A stretch of DNA of 64,000 bases from Spirosoma linguale DSM 74 (GTDB lineage: Bacteria > Bacteroidota > Bacteroidia > Cytophagales > Spirosomataceae). The notes under the pieces are model-generated. The model had not been told where the DNA came from, did not search any database, and saw only the letters and a program-made list of their open reading frames with translations. Within the stretch, counting starts at the first letter, position 1. Each line of letters begins with the position of its first letter. The position numbers and the translations under genes were made by a program. The stretch is taken from assembly GCA_000024525.1 (NCBI GenBank), contig CP001769.1:4125001-4189000 (forward strand), given 5' to 3'. Below are positions 17,101 through 25,298 of this stretch, piece by piece.

Positions 17101-17417
17101 TACGCGACACACGGGCGGGCTACGTAACCAACGTCGACAGCCACTGGATCAAGAATGGTTCGTTCCTGCGGGGTCGTAACCTGCTATTCGGTTACACCTT
17201 CCCGGTTGAGATGACTAACAAGCTTAAGATGAACCGTCTGCGGATGTATGTGTCGGCTCAGAACTTCTTCCTGTCAGTTGAAGACCCCATCGTAGGTGAT
17301 CCGGAAGTAACGCCCACCAACCAGGGCTCAGGCAGCAGTGCCTTCTCACAAGGTCAAATCTGGCATAACTACCCCAAACCAACCACGTACATGCTGGGCC
17401 TCCAGATTGGCTTGTAA
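14187..17417 (+). CDS. SusC/RagA-family TonB-dependent outer-membrane transporter (copy 1)
   Basis: A 1076-residue outer-membrane receptor. A signal peptide (about 1-34, ending TYAK) is followed by a carboxypeptidase-regulatory-like domain (about 53-125, TLTGRVTDEKDE to SFVGYVPQEV), then the plug (from VVIGYGTAKKSDLTG, with VEVLKDASSTAIYGARGANGV) and a long beta-barrel ending in the aromatic-rich strand YMLGLQIGL. It forms the TonB-energised channel for oligosaccharide or peptide-like nutrients, with the SusD lipoprotein encoded 26 bp downstream as lid. No FecR/anti-sigma gene or hybrid sensor adjoins it. The protein is almost identical in its central part to copy 2 at 19486, but differs in the N-terminus, around residue 700 and at the C-terminus. 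Confidence 0.95.
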   Translation: MKKHLPPQSLLGRLVSVVITQLLLTAMCVNFTYAKVPLALKTVADQRAITADRTLTGRVTDEKDEALPGVSVILKGTQRGTVTDADGRYKVDVPTGGATLVFSFVGYVPQEVRVGNQTSLNISLKADSKVLDEIVVIGYGTAKKSDLTGAVTSVKEAQLQERPTSSLNQALSGRMPGVQVNTNSGRPGGRTTVRIRGFSSINSSNNPLYVVDGVMLPQGTGDQFSNPIDYINPNDIVNVEVLKDASSTAIYGARGANGVILVSTRKGKAGESRVTYDGQFSVNTIGPNKPKVLNAKEYLATEDLAYANMAKYDPVGWAAGKWSYLDPIARRKAFSAAHPGVFDANLNPLYDTDWFKESAQNKLSQNHQLGFSGGNERTQYSLSLNYRDDQGLIKTSYMKRYSGRFSIDDQVKSWLKIGGTLSYNNQTENLVDINDAVARQIVEDFPFLPVRYPDTGVFAENRDYPYAEGTMSSVHRLMDRKYIQNTQTTLGSLFTNITLGKGLEMRTVLGANVQTQEINQSQTRTLNIGGNGNASTNNNKTSFWSLEHYLTYNKQFGQDHSFTGLLGLSWQETNTFGIGASVSGFATDYFGFNNLGAGATNPSVSSSASRFAFNSYFGRINYGYKNKYLFTATGRADGSSKFGENYKFAFFPSAALAWRVSEEDFLKGNPVISNLKVRASYGLTGNSEIPPYQSLSLLSSNYSTIYNDGRVGGTGISRLANPDLRWEKTAQTDVGLEVSFLKGRISLEADYYYRLTTDMLLDAPVPQSSGYATIRRNVGSMENKGFEFGLNTVNINRGTFSWNTNFNISLNRNKVLSLATPSDIFGVGGPNFTNQTNIIRIGESVGSFWGLTRVGVWSEAEREEAAKFTSYRNGLTILPGDIKYLDVNGDKAITDADRSIIGNGSPKGWGAMTNNIRLGNFDATLELQYMFGNDVMLMNLHPSEDRQALANSYSSVLNAWTPTNQGSQIAQVRDTRAGYVTNVDSHWIKNGSFLRGRNLLFGYTFPVEMTNKLKMNRLRMYVSAQNFFLSVEDPIVGDPEVTPTNQGSGSSAFSQGQIWHNYPKPTTYMLGLQIGL

Positions 17418-17443
17418 TCCAATAACGCATTTAATTGACTGAC

Positions 17444-19009
17444 ATGAGACACAAACTTGTAAACTATATAAACCGGGCATTACTCTGCGGCATCGCTCTG
17501 ACAGGCCCCATTGGCTGTACCGAATTCCTCAAAGAACAGGCCCCGTCGAACCTGACGCCGACCAGTTTCTACACCATTCCTGACCATGCCGAAGCGGCTC
17601 TGGCGTCGGTCTATGCCAGCCTTCGGTTCATGGGCGATGGAGCGGGTATCTTCTCCAGCAACTGGCAGTTGCTGGAAGCCCTGACCGGTACCTCCACCAC
17701 GGAAACCGCCCAGAACTCCGACCTCAACAACCTGTATGGATTAGTTCATGACGGTAACACCGCCCACGTGGTCAACTACTGGAACGGTCTCTACCGCGTT
17801 ATCGCCAACGCCAATCAGGTGATCGATAAAGTGCCGGGTATTACGCCGATGGATGCTGCGCAGAAGACCAAGATTCTGGGCGAAGCCCGGTTCCTGCGCG
17901 CTTCTGCCTACTTTACAGCGGTACGCCTATGGGGTAATGTTCCCCTGATCACAAAGCCACAAACGGCGGCATCGGACGATTTCCTACCCGCACGGGCAGC
18001 ACAGGAAGACGTGTACAAAGTAATTGTCGACGACTTACTGGCGGCTGAAGCGGCTGGTTTAGCCTGGATGGATGCAAGTGGTCGGGTCAACCTGGCTGCG
18101 GTGAAGACCCAGCTCGCCAAGGTCTATCTGACCATGGCCGGGTTCCCCCTCAGCAAAGGGGCTTCGCACTACAAGCTGGCCGCCGATAAGGCCCTTGAGG
18201 TGATTACCTACGCCAATGCCAACCCCTCGACCATCAACCTCTTTACTACCTATGATGACGTTCACCGGGAAAGCACCAAGAACCGCGTTGAGCACCTTTT
18301 CATGCTCCAGTACAACACGACTGTAGCGGGTAACCCGATGGACAACTTCTATCCCAACTTCAAACCCGTTACTTACAACGGGCCAGGGGGAACGGGTAGC
18401 TCAGTGCCAACGGCAGCCTTCTACAACTCCTACGAGCCGGGCGATCTGCGGACCAAGGATCAGGTGGGGTATTTCTACACCACCTACTATACCAACGGCA
18501 ACGGAGCGCCTTTCTCCTTGGGTGCCCCCTACGTCTTCAAGCACTTCAACCGCACCGCCAATGGTACGGCAGGGGTGGCTGGCTCGCGTCAGAATAACCT
18601 CAATGTACCCCAGATCCGCTATGCTGAAACGCTGCTGATCTATGCTGAAGCGCAGAACGAAGTAGGTGGCCCTACCCAGGCGGCTTACGATGCCTTCAAA
18701 CGGATTCGGGACCGGGCTACGCTAACCACCCCGGCGCTGGGTACCTACACTCAGGCCAGCTTCCGGGAAGCCGTATGGCGGGAGCGCTGGCGGGAACTGT
18801 GTTACGAGCAGATCACCTGGTTCGATATGGTTCGTTTGCGGAAAGTCTACAACGAGAAGACCAACGGCTTCGACAACTTTGTGGGTCACATCAACCTAAG
18901 CTCGAATCAGGCTTTGCAGGAGAAGCATTTGCTGCTGCCTATTCCCAAGCAGGAGTTGCTGAACAACCCCAATCTGAAGACCCAGAACCCAGGATACCCC
19001 GGCGTTTAA
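17444..19009 (+). CDS. SusD/RagB-family nutrient-binding lipoprotein (copy 1)
   Basis: About 521 residues from the ATG at 17444; this start matches that of copy 2, whereas the upstream TTG at 17435 has no counterpart there. A lipoprotein signal ends at the Cys in GPIGCTEFL. The helical TPR-like SusD fold follows, with the family-typical N-terminal region (AEAALASVYASLRF) and a C-terminal segment IRYAETLLIYAEAQNE, FKRIRDRA and LLLPIPKQELLNNPNL. It caps the SusC barrel and binds the ligand at the cell surface. It shares an operon with the SusC gene and is followed by a strong intrinsic terminator. Confidence 0.95.
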   Translation: MRHKLVNYINRALLCGIALTGPIGCTEFLKEQAPSNLTPTSFYTIPDHAEAALASVYASLRFMGDGAGIFSSNWQLLEALTGTSTTETAQNSDLNNLYGLVHDGNTAHVVNYWNGLYRVIANANQVIDKVPGITPMDAAQKTKILGEARFLRASAYFTAVRLWGNVPLITKPQTAASDDFLPARAAQEDVYKVIVDDLLAAEAAGLAWMDASGRVNLAAVKTQLAKVYLTMAGFPLSKGASHYKLAADKALEVITYANANPSTINLFTTYDDVHRESTKNRVEHLFMLQYNTTVAGNPMDNFYPNFKPVTYNGPGGTGSSVPTAAFYNSYEPGDLRTKDQVGYFYTTYYTNGNGAPFSLGAPYVFKHFNRTANGTAGVAGSRQNNLNVPQIRYAETLLIYAEAQNEVGGPTQAAYDAFKRIRDRATLTTPALGTYTQASFREAVWRERWRELCYEQITWFDMVRLRKVYNEKTNGFDNFVGHINLSSNQALQEKHLLLPIPKQELLNNPNLKTQNPGYPGV

Positions 19010-19058
19010 ATCTGTCAAGAAACAAGAGACCAACCCTGTCAGGTCTACTTCCTTGTTA

Positions 19059-19100
19059 ATACAAAAAGCCCCGATCATTGTTGATCGGGGCTTTTTGTAT
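19059..19100 (+). terminator. Intrinsic terminator of SusC/D operon 1
   Basis: A 19-bp perfect stem (19059-19077 and 19082-19100) with a TTGT tetraloop, a GC-rich core (GCCCCGATCA) and a T-run in the 3' arm. It lies 50 bp after the SusD stop. It is a textbook rho-independent terminator. Confidence 0.92.
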
Positions 19101-19485
19101 TTCGGTTTAAACGGTTTCCTCAAAATGACACTTATTACTTGTTTTGGGAAGTAGTGAATTTGCAAAAAATGCCCATACCCAACTAAGTGCCCCATTGCTC
19201 ATTACGAAATTCGCTTCTCTTCTTTTGCCTGAAAACCCTCAAACCGCCAATTAATACTTAGCAAATAATACTCATAAACGTTATGACAATACTAACTATT
19301 AAATTTATTTAATAAGTATAAATACTACAGCCATTTTTTTAATAATATTTAAATCATTAATTAATTTTTTTCTAATTCGAACGAGTAGTTCCTGCTACTA
19401 AGTTATTTTCCCTATAGATAATCTCCTTATCATCTAATTCTCTTTTCATTTTAACTCCAAACCGTTACCATAAGGTAGCTTTTTT
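19101..19485. other. AT-rich leader upstream of SusC/D operon 2
   Basis: This 385-bp region is extremely AT-rich from about 19250 to 19400. It presumably carries the promoter of the second SusC gene. No ORF, hairpin or clear TAnnTTTG match was found, and the sequence is unrelated to the leader of operon 1. Confidence 0.5.
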
Positions 19486-22400
19486 ATGGCAAAACTCTTA
19501 CCACCTAAACTCCTGTCCGATAGGTTAATTAGAGTTTCAAGCACTCAACTCCTACTGGCAGCTTTGTGTGTTAGTTTTACTTATGCGGGAAAGCCGGTTA
19601 ATCCAAAATTCCCCGTCAATCAGTCAGTGAAGCAGGCTGACCGTACACTCACAGGCCGGGTAACAGACGAAAAGTCCGAAGGACTTCCCGGCGTGAGTGT
19701 TATCCTGAAAGGAACCCAGCGCGGAACCGTAACCGATGCCGATGGACAGTATAAACTTGACGTACCCGATGGGGCCTCTACACTTGTGTTCTCCTTTGTT
19801 GGTTACCTGCCACAGGAAGTTAGTGTTGGGAATCAAACGTCAATCAACGTCAGCCTGAAAACCGACAGTAAAGTACTGGATGAGATCGTAGTCATCGGCT
19901 ATGGTACGACGCGCAAATCCGACCTTACCGGCGCTGTCACCGGCGTGAAGGAGGCCCAGTTGCAAGAGCGCCCTGCGCCTTCGTTGAACCAGGCCCTGTC
20001 AGGTCGCATGCCCGGCGTGCAGGTCAACACCAACTCGGGACGACCCGGCGGTCGGACCACCGTCCGTATCCGGGGCTTCAGCTCCATCAACTCCTCCAAC
20101 AACCCCCTCTACGTCGTTGATGGCGTCATGCTCCCCCAAGGTACCGGCGACCAGTTCAGTAACCCAATCGATTACATCAACCCCAACGACATCGTCAACG
20201 TGGAGGTCCTGAAAGATGCCTCTTCGACGGCTATCTACGGGGCTCGTGGCGCCAACGGCGTTATTCTGGTACAAACTCGTAAAGGGAAAGCCGGTGAAAG
20301 CCGGGTCACCTACGACGGTCAGTTCAGCGTTAACACCATCGGACCCAACAAGCCAAAGGTGCTCAACGCCAAGGAGTACCTGGCTACCGAAGACCTCGCC
20401 TATGCCAACATGGCCAAGTATGACCCCGTTGGCTGGGCCGCGGGTAAGTGGTCTTACCTGGACCCGATAGCCCGGCGCAAAGCCTTCAGCGCGGCTCACC
20501 CTGGTGTGTTTGATGCCAACCTGAACCCACTCTACGACACCGACTGGTTCAAGGAGTCGGCTCAGAACAAGCTTTCCCAGAACCACCAGTTAGGTTTCAG
20601 TGGCGGTAACGAGCGCACCCAGTACTCCCTCTCGCTGAACTACCGCGACGATCAGGGTCTGATCAAGACCTCCTACATGAAGCGTTACTCGGGTCGTTTC
20701 TCGATCGATGATCAGGTCAAGAGCTGGCTTAAGATTGGCGGGACAATGAGCTACAACTACCAGACGGAAAACCTGGTGGACATCAACGATGCGGTGGCCC
20801 GTCAGATCGTCGAAGACTTCCCCTTCCTGCCCGTACGCTACCCGGACACCGGCGTCTTCGCCGAGAACCGGGACTACCCTTATGCAGAAGGCACCATGAG
20901 TTCGGTACACCGCCTGATGGACCGTAAGTACATCCAGAACACCCAGACTATTCTGGGCAGTTTGTTTACCAACATCACTTTCGGCAAAGGGCTGGAGATG
21001 CGTACAGTACTGGGTACCAACGTCCAGACGCAGGAGATTAACCAGTCGCAAACCCGTACGCTTAACATTGGCAATAACGGTAACGCATCGACCAACAACA
21101 ACCGGCAGAATTTCTGGTCGTTGGAGAACTACCTGACCTACAACAAACAGTTTGGTCAGGATCACTCCTTCACCGGACTACTAGGTCTGTCGTGGCAGGA
21201 GACTAACACCTTTGGCATCGGTGCCAGCGTAAGCGGTTTTGCCACCGACTACTTCGGCTTTAACAACCTGGGCGCTGGTGCGATCAACCCATCGGTGAGT
21301 TCGGGTGCTTCACGGTTTGCCTTTAACTCCTACTTCGGTCGGATCAACTACGGCTACAAGAACAAGTACCTCTTCACCGCTACCGGCCGGGCTGATGGCT
21401 CCTCGAAGTTCGGAGAAAACCACAAGTTTGCCTTCTTCCCCTCGGCGGCTCTGGCCTGGCGGGTATCGGAAGAAGACTTCCTGAAAGGCAACCCCGTTAT
21501 CTCGAATTTGAAAGTGCGCACCAGCTACGGTCTGACGGGTAACTCCGAGATTCCGCCTTACTCCTCGCTCTCGCTGTTGAGTTCAAACTACGCTACGATC
21601 TATAATGATACGAAGGTGAGTGGCACGGGTATCAACCGTCTGGCTAACCCCGACCTGCGCTGGGAAAAAACCGCTCAGACTGATGTAGGTCTGGAAGTTG
21701 GCTTCCTCAAAGGACGCATCTCGCTGGAAGCCGATTACTACTACCGTCTGACAACCGACATGCTCCTGGATGCCCCCGTACCACAATCGAGCGGCTATGC
21801 CACCATTCGGCGTAACGTAGGCTCGATGGAGAACAAAGGTTTTGAGTTCGGAGTGAACACGGTTAACATCAACCGGGGTACTTTCAGTTGGAACACCTCC
21901 TTCAACATCTCCCTTAACCGCAACAAAGTCCTCTCCCTGGCTACTCCGTCTGACATCTTCAACGTAGGTGGTCCTAACTTCACTAACCCCACCAATGTCA
22001 TCCGGGTAGGTGAAGCAGTAGGTTCGTTCTGGGGTCTGACCCGGGTAGGCGTATGGAGTGAAGCGGAGCGGGAAGAAGCGGCCAAGTTTACCAGCTACCG
22101 CAACGGTCTGACCATTCTGCCCGGCGACATCAAGTACCTCGACGTAAACGGCGACAAGGCCATCACCGATGCTGACCGCAGCATCATTGGCAACGGTAGT
22201 CCTAAAGGCTGGGGTGCCATGACCAACAACATTCGTCTGGGCAACTTCGATGCCACCCTGGAACTTCAGTACATGTTTGGTAACGACGTCATGCTGATGA
22301 ACTTACACCCCAGTGAAGACCGGCAGGCTCTGGCCAACAGCTACTCGTCGGTGCTCAACGCCTGGACGCCAACCAATCAGGGTAGCCAGATTGCTCAGGT

Positions 22401-22716
22401 ACGCGACACACGGGCGGGCTACGTAACCAACGTCGACAGTCACTGGATTAAGGACGGTTCGTTCCTGCGGGGCCGCAACCTCCTGTTTGGCTATACGCTG
22501 CCGGCTAACGTAACGTCTAAATTAAAGATGAACCGGTTACGGGTATACGTTTCCGCTCAGAACTTCTTCCTGTTGCTGAAAGATCCTATTGTTGGTGATC
22601 CGGAAGTAACGCCCACCAACCAGGGAACAGGCAACAGCGCCTTCTCACAGGGCATGATCTGGCACAACTACCCTAAACCAACTACCTATCTCCTTGGTCT
22701 GCAAATTGGCTTGTAG
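19486..22716 (+). CDS. SusC/RagA-family TonB-dependent outer-membrane transporter (copy 2)
   Basis: A 1076-residue paralogue of the transporter at 14187 with the same layout: signal peptide (ending TYAG), carboxypeptidase-regulatory-like domain (about 53-125), plug from VVIGYGTTRKSDLTG and a beta-barrel ending YLLGLQIGL. At constant offset of 5299 bp, blocks are identical at the DNA level (for example 22138-22439 against 16839-17140), interrupted by patches with many silent and replacement changes. Differences cluster in the first 75 residues, near residue 700 (SSLSLLSSNYATIYNDTKV against QSLSLLSSNYSTIYNDGRV) and in the last strands. Gene conversion after tandem duplication explains this best. 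The paired SusD gene follows after 36 bp. Confidence 0.95.
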   Translation: MAKLLPPKLLSDRLIRVSSTQLLLAALCVSFTYAGKPVNPKFPVNQSVKQADRTLTGRVTDEKSEGLPGVSVILKGTQRGTVTDADGQYKLDVPDGASTLVFSFVGYLPQEVSVGNQTSINVSLKTDSKVLDEIVVIGYGTTRKSDLTGAVTGVKEAQLQERPAPSLNQALSGRMPGVQVNTNSGRPGGRTTVRIRGFSSINSSNNPLYVVDGVMLPQGTGDQFSNPIDYINPNDIVNVEVLKDASSTAIYGARGANGVILVQTRKGKAGESRVTYDGQFSVNTIGPNKPKVLNAKEYLATEDLAYANMAKYDPVGWAAGKWSYLDPIARRKAFSAAHPGVFDANLNPLYDTDWFKESAQNKLSQNHQLGFSGGNERTQYSLSLNYRDDQGLIKTSYMKRYSGRFSIDDQVKSWLKIGGTMSYNYQTENLVDINDAVARQIVEDFPFLPVRYPDTGVFAENRDYPYAEGTMSSVHRLMDRKYIQNTQTILGSLFTNITFGKGLEMRTVLGTNVQTQEINQSQTRTLNIGNNGNASTNNNRQNFWSLENYLTYNKQFGQDHSFTGLLGLSWQETNTFGIGASVSGFATDYFGFNNLGAGAINPSVSSGASRFAFNSYFGRINYGYKNKYLFTATGRADGSSKFGENHKFAFFPSAALAWRVSEEDFLKGNPVISNLKVRTSYGLTGNSEIPPYSSLSLLSSNYATIYNDTKVSGTGINRLANPDLRWEKTAQTDVGLEVGFLKGRISLEADYYYRLTTDMLLDAPVPQSSGYATIRRNVGSMENKGFEFGVNTVNINRGTFSWNTSFNISLNRNKVLSLATPSDIFNVGGPNFTNPTNVIRVGEAVGSFWGLTRVGVWSEAEREEAAKFTSYRNGLTILPGDIKYLDVNGDKAITDADRSIIGNGSPKGWGAMTNNIRLGNFDATLELQYMFGNDVMLMNLHPSEDRQALANSYSSVLNAWTPTNQGSQIAQVRDTRAGYVTNVDSHWIKDGSFLRGRNLLFGYTLPANVTSKLKMNRLRVYVSAQNFFLLLKDPIVGDPEVTPTNQGTGNSAFSQGMIWHNYPKPTTYLLGLQIGL

Positions 22717-22752
22717 TCCGCAAAGGTGTTTAACTAACAGATATTTCCAAGT

Positions 22753-24318
22753 ATGAGACATACATTTGCAAAACACATCAGTCGGGTCCTACTGTGTGGC
22801 GTAGCCCTGACAGGCCCCATTGGCTGTACCGAATTCCTCAAGGAACAGGCCCCGTCGAACCTGACGACATCAAGCTTTTATACCATCCCCGACCATGCCG
22901 AAGCGGCTCTGGCGTCGGTCTACGCCAGCCTTCGGTTCATGGGCGATGGAGCGGGTATCTTCTCCAGCAACTGGCAGTTGCTGGAAGCCCTGACCGGTAC
23001 CTCCACCACGGAAACCGCCCAGAACTCCGACCTCAATAACCTGTATAGCCTGGTACACGATGGCAATACGGCCCACGTGGTCAACTACTGGAATGGTCTC
23101 TACCGGGTCATTGCCAACGCCAATCAGGTACTGGATCGAGTTCCCGCCATCACACCGATGGATGCCGCGCAGAAGACCAAGATTCTGGGTGAAACCCGGT
23201 TCCTGCGGGCTACCGCTTACTTTACGGCTGTTCAATTGTGGGGCGATATTCCTCTGATTACGACGCCCCAGACGGCGGCATCGACGGATTTTCTCCCCGC
23301 AAGGGCATCTAAAGAAGATGTTTATAAACTGATTGTCGATGACCTGTTAGCCGCTGAAGCTTCGGGACTGGCTTGGATGGATGTAAGTGGTCGGGCCAAT
23401 CTGGCTGCGGTGAAGACCCAGCTCGCCAAGGTCTATCTGACCATGGCCGGGTTCCCCCTCAGCAAAGGCGCGCCTTACTATAAACTGGCCGCTGATAAGG
23501 CCCTTGAGGTGATCACCTACGCCAATGCCAACCCATCGGTGATCAACCTCTTCACCACCTACGAAGATGTTCACCGGGAAAGCACCAAGAACCGCGTTGA
23601 GCACCTTTTCATGCTCCAGTACAATACGCTGGTAGCAGGGAACCCGATGGACAACTTCTATCCCAACTTCAAACCCGTTACTTACAATGGGCCAGGGGGA
23701 ACGGGTAGCTCAGTGCCAACAACGGCATTTTACAACTCCTACGAGCCGGGCGATCTGCGGACCAAGGATCAGGTGGGGTATTTCTACACCACCTACTATA
23801 CCAACGGTAACGGAGCCCCTTTCTCGCTGGGTGCCCCCTACGTCTTCAAGCACTTCAACCGCACCGCCAATGGTACGGCAGGGGTGGCTGGCTCGCGTCA
23901 GAATAACCTCAATGTACCCCAGATCCGCTATGCTGAAACGCTGCTGATCTATGCTGAAGCACAGAACGAAGTAGGTGGCCCTACCCAGGCGGCTTACGAT
24001 GCCTTCAAACGGATTCGGGACCGGGCTACGCTAACCACCCCGGCGCTGGGTACCTACACTCAGGCCAGCTTCCGGGAAGCCGTATGGCGGGAGCGTTGGC
24101 ATGAGCTGTGTTACGAGCAGATCACCTGGTTCGATATGGTTCGTTTGCGGAAAGTCTACAACGAGAAGACCAACGGCTTCGACAACTTTGTGGGTCACAT
24201 CAACCTAAGCTCGAATCAGGCTTTGCAGGAGAAGCATTTGCTGCTGCCTATTCCCAAGCAGGAGTTGCTGAACAACCCCAATCTGAAGACCCAGAACCCA
24301 GGGTATCCAGGCGTTTAA
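22753..24318 (+). CDS. SusD/RagB-family nutrient-binding lipoprotein (copy 2)
   Basis: A 521-residue lipoprotein (signal ends at Cys in GPIGCTEFL), the surface lid of SusC copy 2. It is nearly identical to copy 1; differences concentrate around residues 120-210 (for example VLDRVPAITP against VIDKVPGITP, and LPARASKEDVYKLIV). The C-terminal 170 residues are almost unchanged, including LLLPIPKQELLNNPNL. The stretches that differ may tune ligand recognition or simply mark where gene conversion has not reached. A terminator follows 23 bp downstream. Confidence 0.95.
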   Translation: MRHTFAKHISRVLLCGVALTGPIGCTEFLKEQAPSNLTTSSFYTIPDHAEAALASVYASLRFMGDGAGIFSSNWQLLEALTGTSTTETAQNSDLNNLYSLVHDGNTAHVVNYWNGLYRVIANANQVLDRVPAITPMDAAQKTKILGETRFLRATAYFTAVQLWGDIPLITTPQTAASTDFLPARASKEDVYKLIVDDLLAAEASGLAWMDVSGRANLAAVKTQLAKVYLTMAGFPLSKGAPYYKLAADKALEVITYANANPSVINLFTTYEDVHRESTKNRVEHLFMLQYNTLVAGNPMDNFYPNFKPVTYNGPGGTGSSVPTTAFYNSYEPGDLRTKDQVGYFYTTYYTNGNGAPFSLGAPYVFKHFNRTANGTAGVAGSRQNNLNVPQIRYAETLLIYAEAQNEVGGPTQAAYDAFKRIRDRATLTTPALGTYTQASFREAVWRERWHELCYEQITWFDMVRLRKVYNEKTNGFDNFVGHINLSSNQALQEKHLLLPIPKQELLNNPNLKTQNPGYPGV

Positions 24319-24340
24319 GGAATAACTGATTTATAAGTAG

Positions 24341-24378
24341 AAGCCGATAGGGTCGTCATGGCCTTATCGGCTTTTTTA
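24341..24378 (+). terminator. Intrinsic terminator of SusC/D operon 2
   Basis: AAGCCGATA (24341-24349) pairs with TATCGGCTT (24365-24373), followed by a T-run. The stem may be extended by AGG/CCT-type pairing with a mismatch. It sits directly after the SusD stop at 24318. Confidence 0.85.
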
Positions 24379-24394
24379 GTGTAAACGCGTTGTT

Positions 24395-24486
24395 ACACAG
24401 AGATTCGTAGAGATAATACTGAGATACACTGAGAAGAAATCTCAAAAACTCTGTGTGTCTCTGTGCTCCTCCGTGCATCTCTGTGG
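24395..24486. repeat. Degenerate CACAGAG-type intergenic palindrome (copy A)
   Basis: The left half (ACACAGAGATTCGTAGAG...) and right half (...CTCCGTGCATCTCTGTGG) form an imperfect inverted repeat around the loop region AAATCTCAAAAA. The right half is nearly the same as that of the well-preserved copy at 37901-37991, so both belong to one repeat family. This copy lies between the SusD terminator and msrA. Confidence 0.8.
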
Positions 24487-24549
24487 CAAAAAGAAACCGG
24501 AACTCATTTTCAAACGTTTATACAGTAACATAATACTTCACTAGACAAC

Positions 24550-25212
24550 ATGAAAGGAATTCACGTATTGGCGTTCAGTCTGCTGTTGCTGGCAGGGTGT
24601 GCGCAGGGCCAATCGAAAGACTACGCACCCGCTAAACTTCCTGCCCTGAAACCGGGTGAAGCAGTGGCAACCTTCGCAGGCGGCTGCTTCTGGGCGCTTG
24701 AAGAAGGGATGAACCAGTTGAAAGGTGTTCGGGAAGTAATCTCAGGTTATGCGGGTGGGCACGTTAAAAACCCGACCTACGAACAGGTAGGCACTGATGA
24801 AACGGGGCATGCAGAATCTGTTCAGGTGTACTATGATCCGAAAGTGATCAGCTACCCGCAATTACTCGATGCTTTTTTTGCCGGTCATGACCCCACCACA
24901 CTGAACCGTCAGGGGCCCGACGTAGGCCGCGATTATCGATCGGTGGCTTTTTACCGGACACCTGCCGAAAAAGCCGAAATCCTGGCGGCTATTAAACGAA
25001 CCAACGACTCGAAGCATTACGCGAATCCCGTTGTAACGGAAGTAACGCCTATCACGGATTTTTATCCGGCCGAAAATTATCACCAGAATTACTTTGCGCT
25101 TCACCCCGACCAGCCTTACATCCAGCGCGTATCTTTACCAAAAGTTGAGAAACTCCGGAAAGCAATGGCCGGTCATCTGAAAAACAATACGTCGTTAACG
25201 ATGAATAACTAG
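24550..25212 (+). CDS. msrA: Peptide-methionine (S)-S-oxide reductase MsrA, lipoprotein form
   Basis: A 220-residue protein with a lipoprotein signal (LLLLAGCAQG), so the enzyme is exported and membrane-anchored. The catalytic motif GGCFWALEE (Cys as nucleophile) starts near residue 46. Other family motifs are visible: GYAGG, YEQVGTDETGHAESVQVYYDP, FFAGHDPTTLNRQGPDVG.DYRS and a C-terminal FYPAENYHQNYF. MsrA reduces methionine S-sulfoxide in damaged proteins. It appears to be a single-gene unit, flanked upstream by a degenerate palindromic repeat and downstream by a perfect palindrome. No MsrB domain is fused. Confidence 0.95.
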   Translation: MKGIHVLAFSLLLLAGCAQGQSKDYAPAKLPALKPGEAVATFAGGCFWALEEGMNQLKGVREVISGYAGGHVKNPTYEQVGTDETGHAESVQVYYDPKVISYPQLLDAFFAGHDPTTLNRQGPDVGRDYRSVAFYRTPAEKAEILAAIKRTNDSKHYANPVVTEVTPITDFYPAENYHQNYFALHPDQPYIQRVSLPKVEKLRKAMAGHLKNNTSLTMNN

Positions 25213-25264
25213 TAAGCGGCTCGATATCCTTAACCAGGTATCGATAACAGAAAATAGATTATTT

Positions 25265-25294
25265 AAAATAGCCGGTTTAAACCGGCTATTTTTG
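25265..25294 (+). terminator. 28-bp perfect palindrome with T-run between msrA and an MFS gene
   Basis: 25265-25292 is a perfect loop-less palindrome (AAAATAGCCGGTTT and its complement) ending in TTTTTG, which suits a terminator for msrA. Its right edge also reads TATTTTTG (25287-25294), a match to TAnnTTTG, only 4 bp before the MFS start codon; if used as a promoter it would give a leaderless message. No good -33 element is visible, so terminator is the preferred reading. Confidence 0.65.
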
Positions 25295-25298
25295 TAGT

